Of a stretch of DNA of 64,000 nucleotides, positions 28,183 to 38,249 are shown piece by piece. The DNA comes from Phocaeicola sp. (lineage in GTDB: Bacteria; Bacteroidota; Bacteroidia; Bacteroidales; Bacteroidaceae). Both the position numbers and the translations under genes were made by a program. Below the pieces are notes generated by a model. It made no database searches. It was given only the letters and a program-made list of their open reading frames with translations, and was not told the DNA's origin. Position 1 is the first letter of the stretch. The number at the start of each line of letters is the position of its first letter. The stretch covers positions 45,929 to 109,928 of the forward strand of contig JARIAN010000119.1 in the NCBI GenBank assembly GCA_029257865.1, written 5' to 3'.

Positions 28183-28911
28183 ATGTTACCTAAGACATAT
28201 ATCGTATGGGCATTTATGGCTACTGTTTCTATTTCTGCTTACGGACAGAAAACAACGCGCGAATATTTGCGCAGCGGTAACAGACTGTTTAAAGACAGTA
28301 CGTTCGTTAAAGCAGAAGTAGACTATAGAAAGGCTTTGGATCTTGACCCGAAATCGACAGATGCCATTTACAATCTTGGAAATTCATTGCTGATGCAAGA
28401 AAAAGCAAAGGAGGCAATGGAACAGTTTGAAGCTGCGTCTAGGATTGAGAAGGATAAAGAAAAACTAGCGCAGATTTACCATAATATGGGAGTAATCTTG
28501 CAGTCGTCTAAACAATTGCCTCAATGTATCGAAGCTTATAAGGAGGCTCTGAGAAACAATTCAAAGGATGATGAAACTCGATATAACTTGGCTTTGGCAC
28601 AGAAGCAGTTGAAAGACCAACAGCAAAACCAAGACCAGCAAAATCAGAATCAGGATCAAAAGAAAGATAAACAGAAGCAAGACCAAAAGCAGGACGATAA
28701 GCAACAGCAGCAGAATAAGGATCAGAAAGACCAAAACAAGAAAGATCAGCAGCAAGATCAAAACCAACAGCAACAACAGCAAAAGAACCAAATGTCGAAA
28801 GAAAATGCGGAACAGTTGTTGAAAGCTGCCATGCAGGATGAAAAGGATGTGCAGGAAAAAGTGAAGAAAGCTATCCAAATGCAGGGCAAGAAATTGGAAA
28901 AGAACTGGTAA
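28183..28911 (+). CDS. batC: BatC, TPR protein with a Q/K/D-rich tail
   Basis: 242 residues with a signal-like N terminus (MLPKTYIVWAFMATVSISAYGQ), TPR repeats at about 25-140 (YNLGNSLLMQ, YHNMGVILQS, YNLALAQKQL) and an extreme Gln/Lys/Asp/Asn-rich tract at about 145-205 before a short helical end. The low-complexity run is encoded by mixed CAG/CAA/AAG/GAT codons, so it is not a simple nucleotide repeat. It probably scaffolds the periplasmic Bat complex. Confidence 0.88.
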   Translation: MLPKTYIVWAFMATVSISAYGQKTTREYLRSGNRLFKDSTFVKAEVDYRKALDLDPKSTDAIYNLGNSLLMQEKAKEAMEQFEAASRIEKDKEKLAQIYHNMGVILQSSKQLPQCIEAYKEALRNNSKDDETRYNLALAQKQLKDQQQNQDQQNQNQDQKKDKQKQDQKQDDKQQQQNKDQKDQNKKDQQQDQNQQQQQQKNQMSKENAEQLLKAAMQDEKDVQEKVKKAIQMQGKKLEKNW

Positions 28912-28970
28912 TATAAACTTTATGCTTTTCTTTATTTTGAATGTAACAACAATAATGATAATTAGATAAT

Positions 28971-30809
28971 ATGGGAATGAAAAAACTGACATTCTTCTTT
29001 TTACTGATGCTTACTACTCTTCAAGCATGGGCGGATAAGGCAGTTCTTACTGCTGAAGCTCCGGAAGTTGTAGTCAACGGAGATCAGTTTAGACTATCGT
29101 TTACAGTTAATACACAGAAGGTAAAAGACTTCAGGGCGCCTTCTATAGATGGATTTGAAGTGTTGATGGGACCGAGTCGCTCTCAACAGAGCAGTACACA
29201 AATCATCAATGGTAAAGTGTCTTCTAGCCGTTCTATTACTTATACTTATATTTTAATGGCTGTGAAGGATGGTAATTTTACGATTCCGGCAGCCAGCATT
29301 GAAGTTGACGGAGAGAAAATCTTTTCAAATGCACTTTCTATCAAAGTATTGCCGCAAGACCAAAACTCGGGTAATCAAAGTCAAGGTGGAGGTACACCTT
29401 CGGCCGCTCGCAATCAGGTAGCTGGTAGCAGAATTACAGATAAAGACTTGTTTATCACTGCTACGGTCAATAAGACTACCGTGCATGAGCAGGAAGCTAT
29501 TATGTTGACTTATAAAGTTTATACGTTAGTAAATCTGCGACAACTATTAAATGGAAAAATGCCGGACTTGAAAGGTTTTCAAACTCAGGAAGTGACTCTT
29601 CCTCAACAAAAAAAATTTTCATTGGAGCATTATAAGGGTCGCAACTACAATACTACGGTATGGAGTCAATATATTCTATTTCCTCAGCAAAGTGGAAAAT
29701 TGGAAATTCCTTCTATTACCTTTGAAGGCGTAGTTGCGCAGCAAACTGTTTCGGATGATCCGTTTGATGCTTTTTTCAATGGTGGAGGATACATAGAAGT
29801 CAAAAAGAAGATTGTTACTCCAAAAGTAAGTATCAATGTAAAGGCTTTGTCAAACAAGCCTGGTGGATTTTCTGGGGGAGTTGGTCAATTTGATATAACT
29901 TCTTCTATCAGTGGAACAGATTTGAAAGAAAATGATGCAGTCACTATCAAGTTAACTATTTCTGGTGCTGGAAATATGAAACTGATTAAAACTCCGGAAG
30001 TAAAATTCCCACAAGATTTTGAAATCTATGATCCTAAAGTAAATAATAACTTTGAGGTTGCATCTCAAGGACTGAAAGGAAGCCAAACGATAGAGTATTT
30101 GGCTATTCCACGCCATGCTGGTGATTTCACCATTCCTGCTGTAGAGTTTACTTATTTTGATTTAGCGACCCAGAAATATAAGACACTGAAAACTGAAGAA
30201 TACAAGTTGCATGTGGCTAAAGGTGAAGGAAGTAGCAACTCTAGTCAAGCGGTTTCTAATTTCACAAATAAGGAAAGTGTAAAAGTATTAGGAAGAGACA
30301 TCCGTTTTATTAAGCTGGGGGATACAACTCTCAAACCAAAAGGCAATTATTTCTTTGGAACATTGTCTTATTACTTATGGTATATTATACCTTTTGCCTT
30401 ATTTGTGTTGGCTATTGTTTTCTTCCGTAAGCAAGCGGCAGAGAATGCAAATATAGCTAAGGTAAAGACTAAGAAAGCCAATAAAGTTGCTACTAAGCGT
30501 ATGAAGCAAGCAGGAAAGTTGTTGGCTGCAAACAAAAAGAATGAATTTTACGATGAAGTTCTCAAAGCTTTGTGGGGATATATCAGTGATAAGTTGAATA
30601 TTCCTGTATCACAGCTTTCTAAAGATAATATAGAAGCAGAATTGAGTCGTTATGGAGTCTCAGATGAATTGGTTAAGGATTTTATTGGTGCGCTGAATGA
30701 ATGTGAATTTGCCCGTTACGCTCCTGGAAATGAGAGTGAAGCTATGGATAAGGTATATGAAGTAGCTGTAGAGGTAATTAGTAAAATGGAAAATAGTATC
30801 AAACATTAA
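28971..30809 (+). CDS. batD: BatD, large secreted/membrane Bat protein
   Basis: 612 residues with a signal peptide (cut near LQAWA-DK), several Ig-like beta domains in the periplasm (about 25-440), one membrane helix (about 465-485, WYIIPFALFVLAIVFF) and a cytosolic helical tail (about 500-612). The SYTY/YILFPQQSGKLEIPS pattern is typical of oxygen-tolerance BatD proteins (DUF11-like repeats). It lies between batC and batE. Confidence 0.92.
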   Translation: MGMKKLTFFFLLMLTTLQAWADKAVLTAEAPEVVVNGDQFRLSFTVNTQKVKDFRAPSIDGFEVLMGPSRSQQSSTQIINGKVSSSRSITYTYILMAVKDGNFTIPAASIEVDGEKIFSNALSIKVLPQDQNSGNQSQGGGTPSAARNQVAGSRITDKDLFITATVNKTTVHEQEAIMLTYKVYTLVNLRQLLNGKMPDLKGFQTQEVTLPQQKKFSLEHYKGRNYNTTVWSQYILFPQQSGKLEIPSITFEGVVAQQTVSDDPFDAFFNGGGYIEVKKKIVTPKVSINVKALSNKPGGFSGGVGQFDITSSISGTDLKENDAVTIKLTISGAGNMKLIKTPEVKFPQDFEIYDPKVNNNFEVASQGLKGSQTIEYLAIPRHAGDFTIPAVEFTYFDLATQKYKTLKTEEYKLHVAKGEGSSNSSQAVSNFTNKESVKVLGRDIRFIKLGDTTLKPKGNYFFGTLSYYLWYIIPFALFVLAIVFFRKQAAENANIAKVKTKKANKVATKRMKQAGKLLAANKKNEFYDEVLKALWGYISDKLNIPVSQLSKDNIEAELSRYGVSDELVKDFIGALNECEFARYAPGNESEAMDKVYEVAVEVISKMENSIKH

Positions 30810-30834
30810 AATCAGACAGGAGGAATACGATAAT

Positions 30835-31587
30835 ATGAAGAAATTTTCATTTGTGATTATATGTATCATGTTGGCTGCTCAATCAATTTGGGCAGCTAAC
30901 AGTAAGACTGAGGCTGATCAGGCTTATCAAGCTAATGATTTTGCCAAAGCAATTACTCTGTATGAAGAAATTCTTAATACTCAGGGAGAATCGGCTGATA
31001 TTTATTATAATCTGGGAAACAGTTATTATAAAACAGATGATATTGCTCGTGCAATTTTGAACTATGAGCGTGCGCTTCTCTTGGCACCGAGTGATGCTGA
31101 TATCCGCTTTAATCTAGAGATGGCACGTAGCAAAACTGTAGATCAGATAACGCCGACCAGTGAAGTTTTTATTGTTACTTGGATAAAATCTTTGACTAAT
31201 AGCCGTAGTGAATCAGGATGGGCTTCAACAGGTATTGTTTCTTTCTTGTTGATGCTAGCTTGCTTGATACTCTATATATTTGGCCGTAAGATTGTACTGA
31301 AAAAAATAGGATTTATTGGAGCCATCGTCTTGTTGATAGTTGTAGTTAGTGCTAATGTTTTTGCCTCTGCACAAAAGGAAGAAATTACAGAGCGTAGTGG
31401 TGCTATTATCATTTCGCCAACAGTTACAGTAAAAAGTACTCCAGATGAGAGTGGCACAGATTTATTTGTCATACATGAAGGGGCTAAAGTTTTTGTTGAA
31501 GATAATTCAATGAAAACTTGGAAAGAAATCCGCTTGGAAGATGGAAAGAAAGGATGGCTTCCTGCTCAGACTATCGAAAAAATTTAA
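30835..31587 (+). CDS. batE: BatE, TPR protein with SH3-like C terminus
   Basis: 250 residues: signal peptide ending SIWAAN, TPR repeats (about 25-105, NLGNSYYKTDDIARAILNYERALLLAPSD), two membrane helices (about 130-150 and 160-180) and a bacterial SH3-like domain (about 195-248, VTVKSTPDESGTDLFVIHEG...DGKKGWLPAQTIEKI). It closes the cluster 25 bases after batD. Confidence 0.9.
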   Translation: MKKFSFVIICIMLAAQSIWAANSKTEADQAYQANDFAKAITLYEEILNTQGESADIYYNLGNSYYKTDDIARAILNYERALLLAPSDADIRFNLEMARSKTVDQITPTSEVFIVTWIKSLTNSRSESGWASTGIVSFLLMLACLILYIFGRKIVLKKIGFIGAIVLLIVVVSANVFASAQKEEITERSGAIIISPTVTVKSTPDESGTDLFVIHEGAKVFVEDNSMKTWKEIRLEDGKKGWLPAQTIEKI

Positions 31588-31622
31588 AATATCATTCGTT
31601 TAAATATATAAAAAGATAAAAA

Positions 31623-32333
31623 ATGGATATACAACAACTCATTGCTTGGGATAAAGAATTACTTCTTGCACTAAATAGTAGTCACTCCTTATTTCTTGAC
31701 GGCTTCATGTGGATGGTGTCAAGTACTCGGTTATGGATACCGGTTGCAGCAGTGTTGTTGTATGTCCTTTTTAAAAATCTGAAAGGTGCGCACGGATTGG
31801 TTATTCTTGTGATGATTGCTATAGTGATAACTTGTGCAGACCAATTCGCCTCAGGATTCTGTAAACCGTTTTTTGAAAGGTATAGACCTGCCCAAGATCC
31901 AGAAATTATGTATATGGTACAAGTCGTAAATGGATATAGGGGAGGAATGTATGGATTTATTTCCAGCCATGCAGCAAATACATTTGCTGTTGCCACTTTT
32001 CTTTCTTTATTGGTAAGATATAGAATGTTTACTTGTATGATGTTTTTATGGGCAATGATACCTTCTTATTCAAGAATTTACTTAGGGGTTCATTATCCTG
32101 GAGATATTATTTGTGGGGCATTGTCAGGAATAATCATTGCATCAATTCTTTATATGATATATACCTTTATTCGTAGAAGATATTTTATAGGAATGCCTCA
32201 ATATGTTTCTAACCAATATACTTCTTCTGGATTTGAAGTCAGTGATATTAAATTGCTACATACAGTTTTGCTAGTGACTTATCTTTACGCAATTGTAGGC
32301 GGAATAATAAAATTGTCGACTCTACATTTCTAA
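31623..32333 (+). CDS. PAP2-family membrane phosphatase
   Basis: 236 residues with about five to six membrane helices and the three PAP2 signature motifs: KPFFERYRPA (about 81-90), SSHAAN (about 117-122) and SRIYLGVHYPGD (about 149-160). Members dephosphorylate lipid phosphates such as undecaprenyl pyrophosphate or phosphatidylglycerol phosphate on the outer face of the inner membrane. It follows batE by 35 bases and may be read from the same transcript; the substrate is unknown. Confidence 0.9.
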   Translation: MDIQQLIAWDKELLLALNSSHSLFLDGFMWMVSSTRLWIPVAAVLLYVLFKNLKGAHGLVILVMIAIVITCADQFASGFCKPFFERYRPAQDPEIMYMVQVVNGYRGGMYGFISSHAANTFAVATFLSLLVRYRMFTCMMFLWAMIPSYSRIYLGVHYPGDIICGALSGIIIASILYMIYTFIRRRYFIGMPQYVSNQYTSSGFEVSDIKLLHTVLLVTYLYAIVGGIIKLSTLHF

Positions 32334-32436
32334 AAAGTTCTTTAATGATAGCTTGGTTATTTCATTTTTTTTCATTACATTTATATCGTGATTAAAGAAA
32401 TATATATAATGTATAACCCCTTAAAATAGAAATACT

Positions 32437-32694
32437 ATGAGCAATAGAACTATTACATTTAATGAATTACGTAAGATAAAAGATGCTTTGCCAAGTGGAA
32501 GCATGCATCGTATTGCTGATGAACTTAACCTTAGTGTAGAAACTGTAAGAAATTTCTTTGGAGGTCAGAATTTTGAAGATGGAAAAAGTGTTGGATTACA
32601 CTTGGAGCCTGGACCAGATGGTGGTCTTGTCTTGTTGGATGATACAACTGTGCTAGATAAGGCAATGGATATATTGAAAGAACAAAATAATTGA
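32437..32694 (+). CDS. Small helix-turn-helix DNA-binding protein
   Basis: 85 residues. RIADELNLSVETVRNFFGG (about 25-43) reads as a helix-turn-helix like the head piece of LacI-type repressors. The remainder is a short acidic, glycine-rich segment ending in a helix. Small proteins of this kind are common in Bacteroides as single genes near stress genes; the target is unknown. It could regulate the downstream universal stress gene. Confidence 0.75.
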   Translation: MSNRTITFNELRKIKDALPSGSMHRIADELNLSVETVRNFFGGQNFEDGKSVGLHLEPGPDGGLVLLDDTTVLDKAMDILKEQNN

Positions 32695-32775
32695 TTAAAA
32701 AACTAAAGGAGTCCTGATTCAGCTTTTGGGTTTTCCCCATATGTTGTTTCAGGATTTCTTTTTCAATTGAATATT

Positions 32776-33927
32776 ATGGATAACGCAAAACTTATGACAT
32801 TGGCTGTCTTAACTTATTCAAAAGCTCAGACGTTGCAGAAAATTCTAGAAAATCATGGGATTAAGTCTTATATTTATAATGTGAATTTAATTCAACCTGA
32901 GAAAATATCAGGGGTAAAGATTTGTATCGATGAAACTGATCTAGCGCAAGCTTTAAGAGTTATAGAAAATGCAATATGGATTCAGGAAGAACAACGTCCT
33001 AATGTATCCTGGAAGCATAATTGCATGCAAAGTGCTGATAGAAAAATACTTGTACCTATTGATTTTTCTAATTATTCATTAAAGGCATGTGAATGTGCTT
33101 TTCGCTTAGCTGAAAAATTTCATGCTGAAATTATTCTTATGCATGTATATTTTACTCCAATATATATGCCAGGGTTAGCAATTGATTCTGAATCATATAA
33201 TTTTATTATGCCAGAAGATCAGTCATCTGTGCGTACTCTTATTGAAAAAATTAATTTTCAATTTAAAGAACTTTCTGAAAAAATTTTGCATAAAGTAGAA
33301 GCGGGAGAGTGGCCTTCAATAAAATACCATTGTATTTTAAAAGAAGGAGTTGTGGAAGAAGAAATTCTTCGATATGCTAGAGATCAGAATCCAATGCTTA
33401 TTGTTATGGGAAACCAAGGATTGAATAAAAAAGAATTTACTTTAGTTGGAAGTGTTAGTGCTGAAGTTATTGAACGAAGCCCAGTTCTTGTGTACGTAAT
33501 TCCAGAAAATGCACAGTTAAAACCATTGGAAAAATTACATCATCTAGCTCTTTTTACTAGTTTTGATCAAAGAGACCTATCTGCTTTTGACTCATTAATA
33601 ACAACTTTTAGTACACAATCATTTGACATTACTTTTATACATATAAGCTCGCATAATGAAAAATGGTATGAAAGTAATGATAAACTAAGTCACATGCAAG
33701 ATTATTTTTCAAAAGAATATCCTAATTTACATGTGAGTTGTGAAATGATAAAAGAAGATAATATGTTAGAAGATATTGACAGATTAACACATGAAAGATG
33801 TATTGATGTTATATGTATTGCAAATTATAAAAGAAATATTTTTGCCCGTTTATTTAATTCTAGCATGGCCACTAAAATGCTTTTTCATTCTAAAATACCA
33901 GTTTTAATTTTAAAAGCTATAAAATAA
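32776..33927 (+). CDS. Universal stress protein with two USP-like domains and a DUF2007-like N terminus
   Basis: 383 residues from the ATG at 32776; a TTG nine bases upstream is in frame but unlikely. Residues 1-75 resemble the short DUF2007/signal-transducing domain (LEKILENHGIKSYIYN..., VKICIDETDLAQALRVI). A USP domain follows (RKILVPIDFSNYSLKACECAF to MGNQGLNKKEFTLVGSVSAEVIERSPV with the GxxG-9-G(S)-type nucleotide site region), then a second, more degenerate one. It is cytosolic and ATP binding is likely. Its high A+T content differs from the bat genes. Confidence 0.85.
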   Translation: MDNAKLMTLAVLTYSKAQTLQKILENHGIKSYIYNVNLIQPEKISGVKICIDETDLAQALRVIENAIWIQEEQRPNVSWKHNCMQSADRKILVPIDFSNYSLKACECAFRLAEKFHAEIILMHVYFTPIYMPGLAIDSESYNFIMPEDQSSVRTLIEKINFQFKELSEKILHKVEAGEWPSIKYHCILKEGVVEEEILRYARDQNPMLIVMGNQGLNKKEFTLVGSVSAEVIERSPVLVYVIPENAQLKPLEKLHHLALFTSFDQRDLSAFDSLITTFSTQSFDITFIHISSHNEKWYESNDKLSHMQDYFSKEYPNLHVSCEMIKEDNMLEDIDRLTHERCIDVICIANYKRNIFARLFNSSMATKMLFHSKIPVLILKAIK

Positions 33928-33943
33928 AGGAGTAAATCGGAGA

Positions 33944-33978
33944 GGTATTCATAGATTAAATTTATGGATACCTTTTTT
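33944..33978 (+). terminator. Terminator of the universal stress gene
   Basis: GGTATTCATA (33944-33953) pairs with TATGGATACC (33963-33972), followed by six T residues. Confidence 0.8.
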
Positions 33979-34128
33979 ATTATTGGAGAAAAGATAGTTT
34001 AATTAAACATAATACTGATTATAACCAACACGAGGTTCTAAAAAATAGAAGCTATTTATATCTTTATAAGGAATATCTGAAATTTTAAGTTATCTATTAA
34101 TTATGAATAAAGCAATTATATAATAAAA

Positions 34129-34163
34129 AAGGTTCCGATAAAGTTTTTCTTTATCGGAACCTT
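34129..34163 (-). terminator. Terminator of the gyrA-TPR operon
   Basis: AAGGTTCCGATAAAG (34129-34143) and CTTTATCGGAACCTT (34149-34163) form a perfect 15-base stem with a five-base loop just after the TPR gene stop on the minus strand. It is flanked by A and T runs and is usable in both directions. Confidence 0.88.
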
Positions 34164-34184
34164 TAATGCTAAATAATAGTTTAA

Positions 34185-35402
34185 TTATTTAGTCAGTTCT
34201 TTTTCAAGAGCATCATATTCAGCCTTATTCAATTTCCAGTAAATGTTTAATAGATATTGTCCCCACAACTGTCTATTATCAGGCTTCAATTCTTTAGCTT
34301 TTTCATAATAAGGTTTAGCCTTTTCATACAACTCCTTAATTTTGCTTTCATTTGAAGCATATTTAGGATCATCCATTTGCAAGGTTGAATTTTCTTCAAC
34401 GATTAGCTGCGCTGGAAAGAAATAGCAATCACCTATTTTAGAGTACGATTCAGCAACGAATTCACCATTTTTTCCTATGATGTTATTGAATGTTTCAATA
34501 GCAGATTCATAATCTTTCTTTTCATATTGTAGTACACCTTTCACATATAAGAAATATGCTGATTCGTTTTTAGCCAACGCCTGGTTAATTTCAGCTAAAC
34601 CTTCATCGATTTTGCCTTTCTGAATATAATAATCCATCAAGTTGCCAATAAAGTATTCCTGTGAAGGGAATTTTTCAGTACCCTCTTTGATTGTAGCCAA
34701 CCATTGTACAGAGTCGGTTTTTTCACCTTTTCCATATGCTTCAGCCAAACACATTAAAGCTCTATAACCTTCATCTTTGTGTTTTTTACCTACATTACCA
34801 TATTTTACTACAGCTTCTTTATTTTCCAACGAGTTAGCAGCCAAAGCAGCATAACAAGCAATCAATGGAGTTAGTGTATCGTTCTTAACAGTTTCTTCAT
34901 CTGTAAATACTGGATGCTCTACAGCGTCTACATATAGACCAAAGAACTTCAAAGCCTTGCTATAATCACCGCCATTATAAGCATCAGAACCACCATTTGT
35001 CAAATTAGGACGAACTCCAGCCAAAGTTTTACCCAATTTCTTTCTCAATTTAGCTTTTTTCAACTCACCGCTTGCTACTTTAGCTTGTTCTACTTCATCA
35101 CATTTCATGTAATATTCAAACATTTTAACTAAACTGCTATACAATTTTGCTGTGTCTGCTTTACCTCCAGGAAGATACAATTTCATGTTTTCTTCATCAT
35201 AGATAGCTTTTTGAAAATCTCCAGCTAATTTCCAAGTTTCAGGATCATTAGCTGTTGTTGGATCAGTTAAAGCAGGTTCAATAATTTGTGCAGCTTTAAC
35301 CGGGTCACTTTTGGAAGATTTTGCTTCCTTAACTACACTCTGCTGTGCAGATACTGTACAAGCAGCAAATAGTAAAGCGGTAGAAAATAATACCTTTTTC
35401 AT
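34185..35402 (-). CDS. Secreted/periplasmic TPR-repeat protein
   Basis: 405 residues with a signal peptide (MKKVLFSTALLFAACTVSA-QQ) and TPR-like helices throughout (e.g. SKALKFFGLYVDAVEHP, YVKGVLQYEKKDYESAIETFNNI, YEKAKPYYEKAKELKPDNRQLWGQYLLNIYWKL). It lies 33 bases downstream of gyrA on the same strand, an arrangement that suggests co-transcription. No enzymatic motif is present; a scaffold role in the envelope is plausible but unproved. Confidence 0.85.
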   Translation of the reverse strand: MKKVLFSTALLFAACTVSAQQSVVKEAKSSKSDPVKAAQIIEPALTDPTTANDPETWKLAGDFQKAIYDEENMKLYLPGGKADTAKLYSSLVKMFEYYMKCDEVEQAKVASGELKKAKLRKKLGKTLAGVRPNLTNGGSDAYNGGDYSKALKFFGLYVDAVEHPVFTDEETVKNDTLTPLIACYAALAANSLENKEAVVKYGNVGKKHKDEGYRALMCLAEAYGKGEKTDSVQWLATIKEGTEKFPSQEYFIGNLMDYYIQKGKIDEGLAEINQALAKNESAYFLYVKGVLQYEKKDYESAIETFNNIIGKNGEFVAESYSKIGDCYFFPAQLIVEENSTLQMDDPKYASNESKIKELYEKAKPYYEKAKELKPDNRQLWGQYLLNIYWKLNKAEYDALEKELTK

Positions 35403-35435
35403 AATTAATTAAAATTTAGTAATACAATATTCAAT

Positions 35436-38006
35436 TTAGTTTTTGGAATTTTCATTCTCATCACTTTCTGTTTCTGTCATAGGAAGTATTGTAACTTCTT
35501 CAGTTTCAACATTGCCCATTACATCACTCTCCTGCTCCACATCTTCTACGTCTTCTTCTGGTTCAGAAGTAACCTTACAAACAGAACCGATTTGGTCATT
35601 TCGTTTTTCAAGGTCAATGAGTCGAACACCTTGAGTAGCACGTCCCATAATTCTTACGTCAGCTACTTTCAATCGGATTGTAATGCCTGATTTATTGATA
35701 ATCATAAGGTCATTTTCATCAGTCACTGATTTGATAGCTACTAAATTGCCGGTCTTTTCAGTGATGCTTAATGTTTTCACACCCTTACCTCCTCGGTTTG
35801 TTTTACGATAATCTTCAATATCTGAACGTTTACCATATCCATTTTCAGAAACCACCATAATAGTTTCTTTTTGAGAATCTTTAATGCAAATCATTCCGAT
35901 CACTTCATCATTTCCATCTGTATCAAGCGTAATACCACGAACTCCTGTAGCAGTACGTCCCATTTCACGAACAGCTGTTTCATTGAATCGGATTGCACGT
36001 CCATTACGATTTGCAATTACAATTTCATTATTGCCATTGGTCATACGTACTTCAATCACTCTATCATCTTCGCGTATTGTGATTGCATTTACACCATTTT
36101 GTCTTGGACGAGAATATTGCTCTAAAAGAGTCTTCTTGATAACTCCATTCTTTGTACAGAATAATACATAATGACTATTGATGAACTTCGTATCATTTAA
36201 ATTCTTCACACGCAAATATGCAGTGACCACATCATCAGAGTCAATATTCAGCAAATTCTGAATAGCACGTCCTTTAGAAGTTTTATTACCTTCAGGTATT
36301 TCGTATACTTTCAGCCAGTAACATTTACCCTTTTGAGTAAAGAACATCATCGTATTGTGCATTGTAGCAGGATAAATATGTTCGATGAAGTCTTCATCAC
36401 GAGTTTCACTACCTTTCGAGCCAACCCCTCCTCTATTCTGTGCATGGAATTCAGATAATGGGGTACGTTTGATATATCCCATATGAGAAATAGTAATAAC
36501 CATTTCATCATCTGCATAGAAATCTTCTGGATTAAATTCTTCAGAAGCATATACAATTTCAGAGCGACGTTTATCGCCATATTTCTCCTTTACTTCAATC
36601 AATTCCTCTTTAATGACTTTCTTACAAAGGTCGTCATTAGTTAGAATTTCTTCAAGGTACGCAATCTGCTTCATCAGTTCTTCATATTCAGCATGAAGTT
36701 GATCCTGCAATAATCCGGTGAGTTGTCTCAAGCGCATTTCGACGATAGCTCTGGCCTGTATTTCGCTCAACGCAAATCGAGTGCATAGATTAGCAATAGC
36801 CTCATTAGGAGTCTTTGCTGCACGAATTATACGGATTACTTCATCAATATTGTCCGATGCAATGATTAAACCCTCTAAAATATGAGCGCGTTCTTTTGCT
36901 TTGCGCAACTCAAACTGAGTGCGGCGAATAACTACTTCATGGCGATGCTCTACAAATAGGCGGATGAGATCCTTTAAATTAAGCAACTTTGGACGGCCAT
37001 GCACCAAAGCGATATTATTTACACCAAAAGAGGTCTGCAATGCAGTCATCTTGAAAAGTTTATTTAATACCACACTGGCATTAGCATCACGCTTCACATC
37101 TATAACGATGCGCATACCTTCTCGGTCAGACTCATCATTCACGTAAGAAATACCTTCTATTTTTTTATCACTGACTAGAGAAGCGATATTTTCAATCAGT
37201 TCTTTCTTATTAACATTATAAGGAATTTCATTGACAATAATCTTATCATGAGTAGGATGACTTTCTATTTCAGTCTTTGCTCTCATCACCACACGTCCAC
37301 GTCCGGTTTCATATGCATCCTTTACTCCACTAATACCATATATATATCCGCCAGTAGGAAAATCCGGAGCTTTAATATATTGCATCAATCCGTCTACATC
37401 GATTTCATTATTATCAATATATGCTATACATGCATCAATCACTTCTGAAAGGTTATGTGTTGGCATATTAGTTGCCATACCCACTGCGATACCAGATGCT
37501 CCATTTACCAAAAGATTTGGGATACGGGTTGGCATCACTGTTGGCTCTTTCAATGTATCATCAAAGTTATTGGTAAAATCCACAGTTTCTTTATAAAGAT
37601 CCTGCATCATTTCCTCTCCTATCTTCTTGAGTCGAGCCTCAGTATATCGCATTGCAGCTGGACTGTCACCGTCTACAGAACCAAAGTTTCCCTGTCCGTC
37701 TACCAACGGATAGCGCATAGCCCAATCTTGAGCCATACGGACCAATGCTCCATAAACCGACGAGTCACCATGAGGATGGTATTTACCTAAAACTTCACCT
37801 ACTATTCTGGCAGCTTTTTTATATGGCTTATCAGAAGTGTTGCCCAGTTCCATCATTCCATATAATATACGACGATGCACTGGCTTAAAGCCATCTCTTA
37901 CATCTGGAAGAGCACGAGCCACAATTACCGACATAGAATAGTCGATATATGACTTTTGCATTTCTTCTTCAATGTTAATTTTTATAATTCTGTCTTGTTC
38001 TTGCAT
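35436..38006 (-). CDS. gyrA: DNA gyrase subunit A
   Basis: Catalytic breakage-reunion subunit of DNA gyrase, 856 residues. The catalytic tyrosine is Tyr121 (AAMRYTEAR). The quinolone-resistance region reads [10 protein letters not shown] (79-88): the serine equal to E. coli Ser83 is Ser82, so the common substitution at that position is absent, and the E. coli Asp87 position is Gly86. The C-terminal beta-pinwheel carries the GyrA-box-like segment [10 protein letters not shown], and the tail (about 815-856) is strongly acidic. Confidence 0.97.
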   Translation of the reverse strand: MQEQDRIIKINIEEEMQKSYIDYSMSVIVARALPDVRDGFKPVHRRILYGMMELGNTSDKPYKKAARIVGEVLGKYHPHGDSSVYGALVRMAQDWAMRYPLVDGQGNFGSVDGDSPAAMRYTEARLKKIGEEMMQDLYKETVDFTNNFDDTLKEPTVMPTRIPNLLVNGASGIAVGMATNMPTHNLSEVIDACIAYIDNNEIDVDGLMQYIKAPDFPTGGYIYGISGVKDAYETGRGRVVMRAKTEIESHPTHDKIIVNEIPYNVNKKELIENIASLVSDKKIEGISYVNDESDREGMRIVIDVKRDANASVVLNKLFKMTALQTSFGVNNIALVHGRPKLLNLKDLIRLFVEHRHEVVIRRTQFELRKAKERAHILEGLIIASDNIDEVIRIIRAAKTPNEAIANLCTRFALSEIQARAIVEMRLRQLTGLLQDQLHAEYEELMKQIAYLEEILTNDDLCKKVIKEELIEVKEKYGDKRRSEIVYASEEFNPEDFYADDEMVITISHMGYIKRTPLSEFHAQNRGGVGSKGSETRDEDFIEHIYPATMHNTMMFFTQKGKCYWLKVYEIPEGNKTSKGRAIQNLLNIDSDDVVTAYLRVKNLNDTKFINSHYVLFCTKNGVIKKTLLEQYSRPRQNGVNAITIREDDRVIEVRMTNGNNEIVIANRNGRAIRFNETAVREMGRTATGVRGITLDTDGNDEVIGMICIKDSQKETIMVVSENGYGKRSDIEDYRKTNRGGKGVKTLSITEKTGNLVAIKSVTDENDLMIINKSGITIRLKVADVRIMGRATQGVRLIDLEKRNDQIGSVCKVTSEPEEDVEDVEQESDVMGNVETEEVTILPMTETESDENENSKN

Positions 38007-38249
38007 GTAAACAAACTATTTATTGTTATATCTTGCTGATTCACTAAAAACCATGCTAAAGTACTACTTTTTGTTGAATTGACCAACTAATTAATCAAGT
38101 TTTAGCCTCTCTAGTTCTTTCCCTGCTTTCTTTTCGTTAGAATTGAGTCCTGTATGTTTTATTACCTACTCGTTTGGCATAGATTTTGCAGACATTGACT
38201 ATAGATAAATCTTCCTGCTCTTTAGTGAAGAAAATAAATAATAGTAAAT

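Noticed and set aside
28561-28992. 143-residue leucine-rich minus-strand frame opposite batC
   Set aside because: It is the shadow of the Q/K/D-rich codon run of batC (CAG/CAA/AAG read backwards give Leu/Val/Ile-rich sequence), not a membrane protein.
34129-34163. Long inverted repeat considered as an insertion-sequence end
   Set aside because: Single perfect stem with a five-base loop and no transposase nearby; a terminator explains it.
37700-37800. Possible quinolone-resistance substitution in GyrA (Gly86 at the E. coli Asp87 position)
   Set aside because: The serine at position 82 is kept, and Gly at 86 may be the natural residue in this genus; the sequence alone gives no evidence of resistance.
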